This document shows, piece by piece, positions 1-8,111 of a stretch of DNA of 64,000 nucleotides. Source of the stretch: an uncultured Acidocella sp. (GTDB lineage Bacteria > Pseudomonadota > Alphaproteobacteria > Acetobacterales > Acetobacteraceae); the NCBI RefSeq assembly GCF_946222605.1, contig NZ_CAMIIE010000003.1, forward strand, positions 40,962 to 104,961. Reading direction: 5' to 3'. The notes beneath the pieces were generated by a model. It ran no database searches. It was not told where the DNA came from and saw nothing but the letters and a program-made list of their open reading frames with translations. Each line of letters begins with the position of its first letter. Within the stretch, counting starts at the first letter, position 1. The translations under genes were made by a program, and so were the position numbers.

Positions 1-596
1 TCGACCTGCCAGTCCTGGGTGGTCGAACGGCCGAGGCCAGGGACGTAAAATCCGTTGGCGGGGCCTGAAAGATCAATCAGCAGCGCGACGATCCACAGCG
101 CCATGCGCGCCCTGCCCTCGGCCAGGCCGCCGAGCAGCCAGAGCCCGGCGGCGATGCCCAGCCACACGGAAATACGCTGGAAATTACGATAATTTCCAGA
201 ATCATGCCGCCGCAGCGCCCAGAGCATGAACAAAGAGCGGCCGAGATTGAGCCCGCCCAGCCCGATGGCAAAGGCGAGGCCGCGTTCCGCGAAGGCCTCC
301 GGCAGGCTGGCGGCCAGCAGCAAGGCGCAGCCCATCAGCCCGAGCAGCAGTAACTTCACCGGGCGGCGCTCCGGGTCGATCCAGTTGGTCACCCAGCTGG
401 TATAGACCCAGCACCACCACATCGCCGCGAACAGCATCAGCCCCTGGAAGGCCCCCAAACCATTCAGGTGGGCGCGCAGGAATTCCGAAATCTGGGTGAC
501 GGCGAAGACGAAGATCAGATCGAAAAACAGCTCGATCTGCGTCACCGGCGCGGGGGCCCCGCGCCGGCGCAGCAGGCTGGAGGCGGCGGCAAACAT
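1..596 (-). CDS. Low temperature requirement A (LtrA) family membrane protein, partial
   Basis: The frame opens at an ATG at 596 and runs off the left edge of the window, so only about the first 198 residues are seen. The N-terminus contains the LtrA-family signature TQIELFFDLIFVFAVTQIS, followed by several hydrophobic helices. LtrA proteins are integral membrane proteins first linked to cold growth in Listeria; their biochemical role is not established. The start codon overlaps the stop of the M32 carboxypeptidase gene by one base (TGATG), so the two are probably translationally coupled. The C-terminal part cannot be judged. Confidence 0.85.
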   Translation of the reverse strand, partial: MFAAASSLLRRRGAPAPVTQIELFFDLIFVFAVTQISEFLRAHLNGLGAFQGLMLFAAMWWCWVYTSWVTNWIDPERRPVKLLLLGLMGCALLLAASLPEAFAERGLAFAIGLGGLNLGRSLFMLWALRRHDSGNYRNFQRISVWLGIAAGLWLLGGLAEGRARMALWIVALLIDLSGPANGFYVPGLGRSTTQDWQV

Positions 597-2062
597 CAGG
601 TGAGGTAGCGGGCGGTGAGATGCGCCTCGAAATAGGCCGGGTTCAACCCCTCGCCGGTGGCGCCTTGCAGGATTTCATTGAACCCGGCGGAGGCGCCCAG
701 CGCGTGCACATGCCGCGCCAGCCAGGCGGTCAGCGGCGAGAGATCGCCTTTCGCCAACGCGCCATCCAGATCCGGCAGCGCTTCGCGCGCCGCCGCCATC
801 AGCTGCGCCGCCGCCATCGCCCCCAGCGTGTAGGAGGGGAAATAGCCGATGGCGCCATCGAACCAATGGATATCCTGCAGGCAGCCGCGCGCATCGTCCG
901 GCGGGGTGATGCCGAGCAGGTCCTTCAGCCCTTCATTCCAGGCCCCGGGCAGATCCTTCACCTTCAGCGCGCCGGAGAGCAGGCGCTGCTCCAGCCGGAA
1001 GCGCAGCAGCACATGGGCCGGGTAGGTCATCTCATCCGCCTCGACCCGGATGAAGCTGCGCTGCACCCGGCGCAGCCGGTGTTGCAGCCCGGCCAGGGTG
1101 ATCTCCTTGCCGAAGGCCGCGCTGGCCAGCGGGGCGAGATAGCCCAAATACGCATCCGAGCGCACCGCCTGCATCTCGACGATGAGGGACTGGCTTTCAT
1201 GCACCGCCATCCCGGCCGCGGCCCCCACCGGCTGGCGCGCCCAGGCGGCGGGAAGATTCTGCTCATAGAGCGCATGGCCGGTTTCATGCAGCACGCCCAT
1301 CAGGGCGGCGGCGAAATCGGCTTCGTCGTAGCGGGTGGTGATGCGGATATCGGTGGGCGTGCCGCCGCAGAACGGGTGGGCGGAGATATCCAGCCGGGCG
1401 GCGTTGAAATTCAGCCCCGCCGCTTGCGCGAGCTTGCGGGCCAGCGCCGCCTGCACCGCTTCCGGGTAGGGGCCGGGGGGCAATTCCTGCTGCGGGCGGG
1501 TGGCCTGCAGGGCCTCGGCCTTGGGCAGCGCCGCGCGCAGGAAGGCCTCGTAGCGGGTGAAAATCGCCTCGGCCTCGGCCGCGGTGATGCCGCGCTGATA
1601 CTGGCTCATCAGCGCATCGTAAGGCGAGAGCCCCAGCGCTTGGCCGAGGATCTCCGCCCCCTCGCGGGTGAGCTTCACCACCTCTTCCAGAGCCGGGCGA
1701 ACGGCTTCGAAATCGCTGGCTTTGCGCGCGGCGCGCCAGATGGTCTCGCAGGCCCGGCCGGCACGCACCTGCGCCTCCACCAGCGCGCCCGGCAAGGCGG
1801 TGGCGCGCAGATGCGCCTCGCGCATCAGAGCGAGGTTTTTGCCGTCCCAGCCCTCTTCCCGGGCGGCTTCAAGCTGTTCGCCGATCTCCGGCGCGCAGAG
1901 AAATTCGTGCGACAGCCCGGCCAGCACCGCCAGCTGCTCACCGCGCGCCGCCGCGCCGCCCTCGGGCATCATCGCGGCGGCGTCCCAGCCGAGCATGGCG
2001 CTGGCTTCGTCCAGGCAGGCGATGCGGTTGAAGGCGGATTTCAGGGCTTCGTAAGCGCTCAT
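596..2062 (-). CDS. Carboxypeptidase Taq (M32) metallopeptidase
   Basis: This 488-residue protein belongs to the M32 carboxypeptidase family, cytoplasmic zinc enzymes that remove C-terminal residues from peptides. The zinc-binding motif HEXXH is visible as LHETGHALYEQ near the middle of the chain, and the length fits the family's usual 490-500 residues. The conserved C-terminal block ending in GLNPAYFEAHLTARYL is complete. The ATG start overlaps the SURF1 stop codon by four bases (ATGA), so it is read from the end of the cytochrome oxidase transcript. That placement is probably convenience of transcription; no functional link to the oxidase is implied. Confidence 0.93.
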   Translation of the reverse strand: MSAYEALKSAFNRIACLDEASAMLGWDAAAMMPEGGAAARGEQLAVLAGLSHEFLCAPEIGEQLEAAREEGWDGKNLALMREAHLRATALPGALVEAQVRAGRACETIWRAARKASDFEAVRPALEEVVKLTREGAEILGQALGLSPYDALMSQYQRGITAAEAEAIFTRYEAFLRAALPKAEALQATRPQQELPPGPYPEAVQAALARKLAQAAGLNFNAARLDISAHPFCGGTPTDIRITTRYDEADFAAALMGVLHETGHALYEQNLPAAWARQPVGAAAGMAVHESQSLIVEMQAVRSDAYLGYLAPLASAAFGKEITLAGLQHRLRRVQRSFIRVEADEMTYPAHVLLRFRLEQRLLSGALKVKDLPGAWNEGLKDLLGITPPDDARGCLQDIHWFDGAIGYFPSYTLGAMAAAQLMAAAREALPDLDGALAKGDLSPLTAWLARHVHALGASAGFNEILQGATGEGLNPAYFEAHLTARYLT

Positions 2063-2742
2063 GTCGACAGCAGCCTTTTGCGTGCGAGGAAGATGAATTC
2101 GAACACCAGGACCCCGGCGAAGCCGAACCAGGTGAGCGCATATCCATAATGGTTGTTCGGCGGGGTGGGCAAATTCTGCGCCGGCTGCGGGGCGGTGCTG
2201 CCCGGCGGCGGCAAGGGCCCGAGCGCGATGAGCATATAGGGGGCGACATTGCGCAGCCCCATGCCGGCGCCGATGCGCGCCGGGTCCAGCGTGTAATAAT
2301 GCTGGGCCTTGGGATTGTCCGGCGGGGCGAACCAGCCGGGGCTGATCGGGGCATGGATATAGCCCGACGGGGTGGCGGGCGGGTCAGCCAGAGGGGTGGG
2401 GATGGTCTGCGGCACCCAGCCGAGATCGACCAGCAGAATTTGCCCATCCGGCCGGCGCAGCGCCATGATCAGCTCGCCGCCGGAGATCGGCCCGCGCGGC
2501 CCGTCATGCACGATCTGCCCGTAAAGTGCCGCCTTGCCCGGCACCCAATCCCCCGTGGCGGCGACCTTCTCGAACGGGCCGGGATGCGGCCCGAGCGGGA
2601 CCGGCGGGGCCAGCTGCGCGGCGCGGATCTGCGCGATGATGCCCTCTTTCCAGGTCAGCCGGTGCAGCTGCCAGACGCCGAGCGCGATGAAGGCACAGAA
2701 GGCCGCGAGCCCCAGAGCGGCGGGCAGGATCAGCCGGCGCAA
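2059..2742 (-). CDS. SURF1 family cytochrome oxidase biogenesis protein
   Basis: A 227-residue SURF1-family protein, which helps deliver heme a to subunit I of cytochrome c oxidase at the inner membrane. The family architecture is visible: an N-terminal membrane helix (residues about 5-25, ending ALGVWQLHRLTWKEG), a periplasmic domain with the conserved DLGWVPQ-type segment (LVDLGWVPQTIPTP), and a C-terminal membrane helix. The start is a TTG four bases after the ctaE stop. It is the last oxidase-related gene of the cluster. SURF1 proteins are divergent, but the two-helix plan and the location make the call secure. Confidence 0.9.
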   Translation of the reverse strand: MRRLILPAALGLAAFCAFIALGVWQLHRLTWKEGIIAQIRAAQLAPPVPLGPHPGPFEKVAATGDWVPGKAALYGQIVHDGPRGPISGGELIMALRRPDGQILLVDLGWVPQTIPTPLADPPATPSGYIHAPISPGWFAPPDNPKAQHYYTLDPARIGAGMGLRNVAPYMLIALGPLPPPGSTAPQPAQNLPTPPNNHYGYALTWFGFAGVLVFEFIFLARKRLLST

Positions 2743-2745
2743 GGA

Positions 2746-3597
2746 TTATCCCGCCGTGATCGCGCTGCGGCCGAGATAATAGATGCAGACGAACAGGAAC
2801 AGCCAGACCACATCGACGAAATGCCAGTACCAGGCCGCCGCCTCGAAGCCGAAATGCCGCTCCTTGGTGAACTGCCCGGCCCGCGCCCGGAAGAAGCAGA
2901 CGGTGAGGAACAGCGTGCCAATGATGACATGCGCGCCGTGAAACCCGGTGGCGATGAAGAAGGAGGAGGCGAAAATGCCGCCATGATAAAACGGGAAGGG
3001 CGAATGGGTATATTCCCAGGCCTGGCCGCAGAGGAACATCAAGCCCAGCACGATGGTGATGCCAAGCCCGCGAACCAGATTCTTGTTATCCCCTTCCAGC
3101 AGCGCGTGATGCGCCCAGGTGATGGTGGTGCCGGAGAGCAGCAGCACCATGGTATTGAAAAGCGGAATCGCGAACGGGTCGATCGTCGTTACCCCTTGCG
3201 GCGGCCAGACCGGCGCGAAGGCGGTGCCCATTTTGTCCGGGTAGAAGAAATAGTTGAAATAATTCCAGAAGAAGGAGACGAAGAACATCACCTCGGAGGC
3301 GATGAACAAGGCCATACCGTAGCGCAGGCCCATCTGGGTGACGATCTTGTGCAGGCCCGGCGTGCGGGCCTCATGGATCACATCGCGCCACCAGAGGAAC
3401 ATCACGCTGAGATCAGCGACACCGCCGATGGCGAGCACGATGAAATCATGGAAATGCGCCGCCAGGATGATGCCGGTGAAGGTGATCATCGCCGCGGTGG
3501 CGCCGAACAGCGGCCAGAGGCTGGGATCAACGAGATGGTAAGGGTGGGGCACGGTGCCCTTCACCTGGTCGGTCGCGGTATGGATTGAGCCGCTCAT
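2746..3597 (-). CDS. ctaE: Cytochrome c oxidase subunit III
   Basis: A 283-residue polytopic membrane protein with the full set of subunit III hallmarks: the start around HPYHLVDPSLWPL, the SEVMFFVSFFWNYF segment with the conserved Glu, and the C-terminal FEAAAWYWHFVDVVWLFLFV block. Subunit III sustains oxidase turnover and proton uptake in the inner membrane. An AGGGAG ribosome site precedes the ATG. The gene normally lies just after ctaG; here 70 bases separate it from the coxF-like gene, and that gap contains two copies of CCTTGAGGCGT but no assembly-factor gene. Confidence 0.96.
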   Translation of the reverse strand: MSGSIHTATDQVKGTVPHPYHLVDPSLWPLFGATAAMITFTGIILAAHFHDFIVLAIGGVADLSVMFLWWRDVIHEARTPGLHKIVTQMGLRYGMALFIASEVMFFVSFFWNYFNYFFYPDKMGTAFAPVWPPQGVTTIDPFAIPLFNTMVLLLSGTTITWAHHALLEGDNKNLVRGLGITIVLGLMFLCGQAWEYTHSPFPFYHGGIFASSFFIATGFHGAHVIIGTLFLTVCFFRARAGQFTKERHFGFEAAAWYWHFVDVVWLFLFVCIYYLGRSAITAG

Positions 3598-3667
3598 CCT
3601 TGTCTCCCTTTCTTCCTTGAGGCGTTTCCTTGAGGCGTCTTTTGGGCGGTATCTTATTCGGCGCGGG

Positions 3668-3871
3668 TCACCACATCTGGCCGTATTCGTGCAGCTTCAC
3701 CAGCGCGATGACATAGACGATCAGGCAGAACCCGCCCAAGGCGGCGAGCAGCAGGAAATTCCTGGCCCGGCGGCGGCGCAGAAACTCCGCCTTCTGCTCA
3801 TCGCTCCAATGCGATTCGGTGAGTTCCACCCGGGGCATCTCATCGAGCTTGCGGGCCATGGCGGGGCTCAT
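3668..3871 (-). CDS. Small CoxF-like membrane protein of the cta cluster
   Basis: A 67-residue protein with a charged N-terminal half (SDEQKAEFLRRRRARN) followed by one hydrophobic helix (residues about 43-60). Alphaproteobacterial cta clusters carry a protein of this size and plan between ctaB and ctaG, often annotated CoxF and thought to act in oxidase assembly. Assignment here rests on size, topology and position rather than a strong motif. Its ATG overlaps the ctaB stop codon by four bases (ATGA). The expected downstream partner ctaG is absent. Confidence 0.7.
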   Translation of the reverse strand: MSPAMARKLDEMPRVELTESHWSDEQKAEFLRRRRARNFLLLAALGGFCLIVYVIALVKLHEYGQMW

Positions 3872-4803
3872 ACCAGCCGGTCCACCGCGCAGGCGGCAAA
3901 CAGCAGGAACAGATAGAGAATGGAGAATTTGAAGGCGGCGCGGGCCGGAGCGTCCTTGTTCAGGCTCACCCCCTTCGCATCCTGCGCGTCGCGCAGCACG
4001 CCCCAGGCGTAATAGATGAAGGCGGCCCCGAGCACGAGCGCGGTGAGGCCGTAAATCGGTCCGGCGAGCCCCATGAACCAGGGCGAGAGCGCCAGCGGGA
4101 ACAGGATCAGCGTGTAGATGAACACGTTCCAGCGTGTATGCCGCGCCCCCTTCACCACCGGCAGCATCGGCACCCCGGCCTTCTCGTAATCGGTGGAGGC
4201 GTAGAGGGCGAGGGACCAGAAATGCGGCGGGGTCCAGAAAAACACGATGAAGAACAGCACCATCGGCAGCAGGCCGATATGGCCGGTGACCGCCGCCCAG
4301 CCGATGACCGCCGGAAACGCCCCCGCCCCGCCGCCGATGACGATATTCTGCGGGGTGCGGCGCTTCAGCCAGATCGTGTAGATCACGGCATAATAGAAGA
4401 TCGAAAAGGCCAGCACGGCGGCGGCGCAGAGATTGGTCGCCATCGCCAGCAGCAGCACCGAGACCACCGAGAGCACAACGCCAAAGCCCAGCGCCCCGGC
4501 GGCGGAGATCTTGCCCGCCGGAATCGGCCGCGAGGTGGTGCGGCGCATGATCGCGTCGATATCGCGGTCATACCACATATTGATGGCCCCGGCGGCGCCG
4601 GCGCCAAGGGCGATGCAGAAGATCGCGATCGCCGCCATCAGCGGGTTGATATGGCCGGGCGCGATCAGCAGCCCGATGGCGCCGGTGAACACCACCAGCG
4701 AGACCACGCGCGGCTTCAGCAGGGCGATCCAGTCCGCCGGCTCGGCGCCCAGATGCGGCACCGCGCCGGTATCAGACAGGAATTCAGAGACGTGGTCGGA
4801 CAA
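3868..4803 (-). CDS. ctaB: Protoheme IX farnesyltransferase (heme O synthase)
   Basis: This UbiA-family membrane prenyltransferase attaches a farnesyl group to heme b to make heme O, the precursor of heme A. The Asp-rich prenyl-diphosphate site NMWYDRDIDAIMRRT is clear, as are the TPPHFW and YASTDYEKAGVPMLP loops, with about nine membrane helices. The start chosen is the TTG at 4803 (MSDHVSEF), which has an AGGAG site six bases upstream and lies just after the ctaD stop; an upstream start at 4872 would overlap ctaD by 61 bases. The resulting 311 residues fit the family. Confidence 0.93.
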   Translation of the reverse strand: MSDHVSEFLSDTGAVPHLGAEPADWIALLKPRVVSLVVFTGAIGLLIAPGHINPLMAAIAIFCIALGAGAAGAINMWYDRDIDAIMRRTTSRPIPAGKISAAGALGFGVVLSVVSVLLLAMATNLCAAAVLAFSIFYYAVIYTIWLKRRTPQNIVIGGGAGAFPAVIGWAAVTGHIGLLPMVLFFIVFFWTPPHFWSLALYASTDYEKAGVPMLPVVKGARHTRWNVFIYTLILFPLALSPWFMGLAGPIYGLTALVLGAAFIYYAWGVLRDAQDAKGVSLNKDAPARAAFKFSILYLFLLFAACAVDRLV

Positions 4804-4811
4804 ATCGGCTC

Positions 4812-6410
4812 CTAACGGATAATCGGCACATCTTCGAAGGTATGGTGCGGGGCCGGGCTGGGCACCGCCCATTCCAGCGTCGTCGCACCCTCACCCCAGT
4901 AATTATCCGCAAGCTTCTGCTTCGAGGTGAACACCGCGTAAAGCACATAAAAGAAGATCAGGGTTGAAACACCCGAGACCATCGAGCCGACGGAGGAGAC
5001 GAAATTCCACCCCGCGAAAGCGTCCGCATAATCCGGGTAGCGGCGCGGCATGCCGGCCAGGCCGAGGAAATGCTGCGGGAAGAAGGTGAGATTGACCCCG
5101 ATGAAGAAGGTCCAGAAATGCAGCTTGCCCCAGAATTCCGGATATTGGTGGCCGCTCATCTTGCCGATCCAGTAATAGAATCCGGCGAAAATCGCGAAGG
5201 CGGCGCCCATGCTCAGCACGTAGTGGAAATGCGCGATCAGGAAATAATCGTTATGCAGCTCCTGATCCAGCCCGGCATTGGCCAGCACCACCCCGGTGGC
5301 GCCGCCGATGACGAACAGGAAGATGAAGCCCAGCGCCCAGAGCATCGGCGTTTTGAACTCGATGGAGCCGCCCCACATGGTGGCGATCCAGGAGAACACC
5401 TTGATGCCGGTCGGCACCGCGATGATCAGCGTCGCCACCTCGAAATAAATCCGGCTATCGGTCGAGATGGCCGAGACGAACATATGGTGCGCCCAGACCA
5501 CGAAGCCGACAAAGCCGATGATCACCATCGCATAGGCCATGCCGAGATAGCCGAAGATCGGCTTGCGGGAGAAGGTGGAGACGACATGGCTGATGATGCC
5601 GAAGGCCGGGAGGATCATGATATAGACCTCCGGATGGCCGAAGAACCAGAACAGATGCTGGAACAGCACCGGGTCGCCGCCGCCGGAGGGCTCGAAGAAG
5701 GAGGTGCCGAAATTGCGGTCCATGATCAGCATGGTCACAGCCCCGGCCAGCACCGGAATCGCCAGCAGCAGCAGGAAGGCGGTGACCAGGATCGCCCAGC
5801 AGAAGAGCGGCATCTTGTGCATGGTCATGCCCGGCGCGCGCATGTTGAGGATGGTGGCGATGAAGTTGATCGCCCCCAGCAGCGAGGAAATGCCGGCCAG
5901 ATGCAAGGAGAACAGCGAGAAATCCGTGGCCACGCCGGGGGAATACTGGGCATTGTCCAGCGGCGGGTAGAGCGTCCAGCCCGCCCCGGTGCCGGTGCCC
6001 AGGAACAGCCCCAGCATCACGAACACGAAGCCCGCCACCAGGAACCAGAAGCTCATATTGTTCAGCCGCGGGAAGGCCATGTCCGGCGCGCCGATCATCA
6101 TCGGCACGAACCAGTTGCCCATGCCGCCGATCAAGGCCGGCATCACGAACCAGAAGATCATGATCAGCCCATGGGCGGTGATGATGGCGTTCCAGGTGTT
6201 GCCGCTGGTGATGATGTCATTATGCGGGTACATCAGCTGCTGGCGCATGATCATCGAGAGCACGCCGCCGAAGCAGCCGCCGATGAACGCCATGATGATG
6301 TAGAGCGTGCCGATATCCTTGTGGTTGGTGCTCATCAGCCAGCGGGCGGCGAAGCTCTTTTTATGGTGGCCGTGAGCGTGCAGGGCATGTTGGTCAGCGG
6401 TAATGGACAT
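4812..6410 (-). CDS. ctaD: Cytochrome c oxidase subunit I
   Basis: The 532-residue catalytic subunit of an aa3-type heme-copper oxidase with 12 membrane helices. Visible landmarks are the N-terminal STNHKDIGTLY, the D-channel region GAPDMAFPRLNNMSFW, the CuB His-Tyr loop WFFGHPEVYIMILP, the CuB histidine pair WAHHMF, the K-channel TGIKVFSWIATMWGG and the heme ligand region IAHFHYVLSMG. These mark a type A proton-pumping oxidase. A GAGGAG ribosome site lies before the ATG, 11 bases after the ctaC stop. An extra His-rich N-terminus (HALHAHGHHKK) precedes the conserved start. Confidence 0.97.
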   Translation of the reverse strand: MSITADQHALHAHGHHKKSFAARWLMSTNHKDIGTLYIIMAFIGGCFGGVLSMIMRQQLMYPHNDIITSGNTWNAIITAHGLIMIFWFVMPALIGGMGNWFVPMMIGAPDMAFPRLNNMSFWFLVAGFVFVMLGLFLGTGTGAGWTLYPPLDNAQYSPGVATDFSLFSLHLAGISSLLGAINFIATILNMRAPGMTMHKMPLFCWAILVTAFLLLLAIPVLAGAVTMLIMDRNFGTSFFEPSGGGDPVLFQHLFWFFGHPEVYIMILPAFGIISHVVSTFSRKPIFGYLGMAYAMVIIGFVGFVVWAHHMFVSAISTDSRIYFEVATLIIAVPTGIKVFSWIATMWGGSIEFKTPMLWALGFIFLFVIGGATGVVLANAGLDQELHNDYFLIAHFHYVLSMGAAFAIFAGFYYWIGKMSGHQYPEFWGKLHFWTFFIGVNLTFFPQHFLGLAGMPRRYPDYADAFAGWNFVSSVGSMVSGVSTLIFFYVLYAVFTSKQKLADNYWGEGATTLEWAVPSPAPHHTFEDVPIIR

Positions 6411-6421
6411 TCTCTGGCTCC

Positions 6422-7321
6422 TCAGCGCGCGGCGTCAGCCAACAGGGTGCGGGGGATGGCGGGGGCGGCGGCGGGCGCAGTCTGCGCGTAATTGGTTAGC
6501 GCCTGCTTGGTCCAGGCGATGTAATCGGCCAGCGGCACCGCCTTGATCTCGATCGGCATGGCATCGTGGTTCAGCCCGCAAATCTGGTTGCACTGGCCAT
6601 AATAGGTGCCGGGCTTGTCGATCTCGGTCCAGCTGGTGAGCTGGGTGCCGGGAATGGCGTATTTCTGCACCCCGAGCGAGGGCAGGTAGAAACCATGCAG
6701 CACATCGGCGCTGGTGATGACAAAGCGCACCTTCTTGCCCACCGGCAGCACCAGCGGGTGATCGACCGAAAGGCGGCGGATTTCGCCGGGTTTGATCTCA
6801 TTATCCGGGATCATGTAGCTGGTATAATCAAGCCCCGGCACGGAGTCATACTTATATTCCCAATACCACTGATGCGCGGTGACGGTGACGGTCATGTACG
6901 GGTCGCTGTCATTCGCCTCGTAATAGATCAGGTTGATCGAAGGCACGATGATGGCGACCAGGATCAGGCAGGGCACCACGATCCAGACAATCTCGACCAA
7001 TGTGTTATGGGTGGTCTGGCTGGGCTTGGGGTTGCGCGCGGCGCGGAAGCGCACCATCACATAGCCCATCAGGATGGCGACGAACCCCACCACCCCGGCC
7101 ATGATCCAGAGCACATATTTCATCAGCCAGTCGATCTTGGCCTGCATCGGGCTGCCGGCCGCCGGAAACCAGAGCTGCCAGTTGAACGGCGCGTCCACGT
7201 AGTGATTGGCTGCCGCCGTGGGATCCGGGGCGGCGGTCTGGGCCAGGCCAGCGTGGCACCATAGCCCGCTTGCCGCCGCCAGCATTGCCAACGTCAAGGC
7301 AGATTTCACTCTCAGCTTCAT
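6422..7321 (-). CDS. ctaC: Cytochrome c oxidase subunit II
   Basis: This subunit receives electrons from cytochrome c through its periplasmic CuA centre. The ATG at 7321 gives a clean signal peptide (MKLRVKSALTLAMLAAASG...AQTAA), two membrane helices and the CuA domain; an in-frame TTG at 7360 would sit about 10 bases after the predicted transcription start, so it is less likely. The CuA ligands are present: the first His in VLHGFYLPSLG and the loop GQCNQICGLNHDAMPI (Cys, Cys, His, Met). The usual Glu between the two Cys is Gln here. It is the first gene of the ctaC-ctaD-ctaB-coxF-ctaE-surf1 run. Confidence 0.94.
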   Translation of the reverse strand: MKLRVKSALTLAMLAAASGLWCHAGLAQTAAPDPTAAANHYVDAPFNWQLWFPAAGSPMQAKIDWLMKYVLWIMAGVVGFVAILMGYVMVRFRAARNPKPSQTTHNTLVEIVWIVVPCLILVAIIVPSINLIYYEANDSDPYMTVTVTAHQWYWEYKYDSVPGLDYTSYMIPDNEIKPGEIRRLSVDHPLVLPVGKKVRFVITSADVLHGFYLPSLGVQKYAIPGTQLTSWTEIDKPGTYYGQCNQICGLNHDAMPIEIKAVPLADYIAWTKQALTNYAQTAPAAAPAIPRTLLADAAR

Positions 7322-7377
7322 GCGTCTGCATCCCGCTTTATTTTCATTGGCCGTTTCCAAGCCTTCTTATGTTGGAA

Positions 7378-7406
7378 ACGATACGGGGGGTGGCAGGGGA
7401 GATCAA
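7378..7406 (-). promoter_or_regulatory. Predicted sigma70-type promoter of the cta operon
   Basis: On the minus strand a TTGATC -35 box (7401-7406) and a TATCGT -10 box (7378-7383) are separated by 17 bases. Transcription would begin near 7371, about 50 bases before the ctaC ATG at 7321. Seen by eye only; no mapped start. Confidence 0.5.
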
Positions 7407-7442
7407 GCGAAATAGGTGAGTGTCCCGGCTTGCAGCACTCCC

Positions 7443-8111
7443 TCAGCCGCGCTGCGCCGCCAGCCAGGCCCGATAGGCCGGTAGCGGCAAGGCTCTGATC
7501 TGGATCGGCATCGGCTGATGGTCGTCGCCGCAGATCGGGCTGCTCTGGCCGTCATAGAGGCCGGGCTTGGCGATCACCGTCCAGCCGGTGAGGATGGCGC
7601 CGGGCAGCGCATAAATCTGCAGCCCCAGCGCCGAGACGAAAAACCCGTGCATCACGTCGCCGCTGGTCACCAGAAACCGGATTTTCTCCCCCGCCGGCAC
7701 CACCAGCGGATGATCGGCGGCATCGCCATAGACCGCGCCGGGGGGAAGCCGCGCCCGCGATACGGCGCGGCTGTCGAAGCCAAGGCCGGGGGCGGAGACA
7801 TAATCGTAATGCCAATACCATTCATGCGCGGTGACGCTGACGGTGAGATAAGGCGGCTGATCGGCGCGATAGAGCATCCGCGCCGCCGGGATCGCCAGCA
7901 CCAGCAGCACCGCCAACGGGACGACGATCCAGCCGATGGCGGTGATTTTTTCCGGGCTGAAGCCGCGCGGGGCCAGGATGTCGTGCAGCAAGCGACGCAG
8001 GCCCAGATAGCCCAGCGCCAGCGCCGCCAGCCCCAGCAGCGCGACGATGAGCCAGCCGGCGAAGCTGAGCAGCAGTGCCAGCTCCTGATGCATGAACTGG
8101 TTGGCGCTCAC
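7443..8111 (-). CDS. Cytochrome oxidase subunit II-like protein with degenerate CuA site
   Basis: A 222-residue paralogue of the neighbouring CtaC. It has two N-terminal membrane helices (about residues 10-38 and 57-75) and a cupredoxin domain with the same landmarks: VSVTAHEWYWHYDY, VTSGDVMHGFFVSALGLQ and a loop GQSSPICGDDHQPMPI. In that loop the first CuA cysteine is Ser and the position of the conserved Glu is Pro, so only one Cys, the His and the Met remain, and a normal binuclear CuA centre cannot form. There is no typical signal peptide. The GTG start overlaps the plsC stop (GTGA), placing the gene at the end of the glycan operon and 82 bases before the ctaC reading frame. Possible roles are an assembly or sensing protein, or a decaying duplicate. 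Confidence 0.85.
   Translation of the reverse strand: MSANQFMHQELALLLSFAGWLIVALLGLAALALGYLGLRRLLHDILAPRGFSPEKITAIGWIVVPLAVLLVLAIPAARMLYRADQPPYLTVSVTAHEWYWHYDYVSAPGLGFDSRAVSRARLPPGAVYGDAADHPLVVPAGEKIRFLVTSGDVMHGFFVSALGLQIYALPGAILTGWTVIAKPGLYDGQSSPICGDDHQPMPIQIRALPLPAYRAWLAAQRG

Noticed and set aside
620..2149. 509-residue plus-strand frame opposite the M32 carboxypeptidase
   Set aside because: Its translation is Arg-, Gln- and Gly-rich without motifs, while the opposite frame has a complete HEXXH peptidase; it is a high-GC antisense shadow.
5070..6491. 473-residue plus-strand frame opposite ctaD
   Set aside because: Extremely rich in Gln, His, Asp and Arg, with no family match; ctaD on the other strand is certain.
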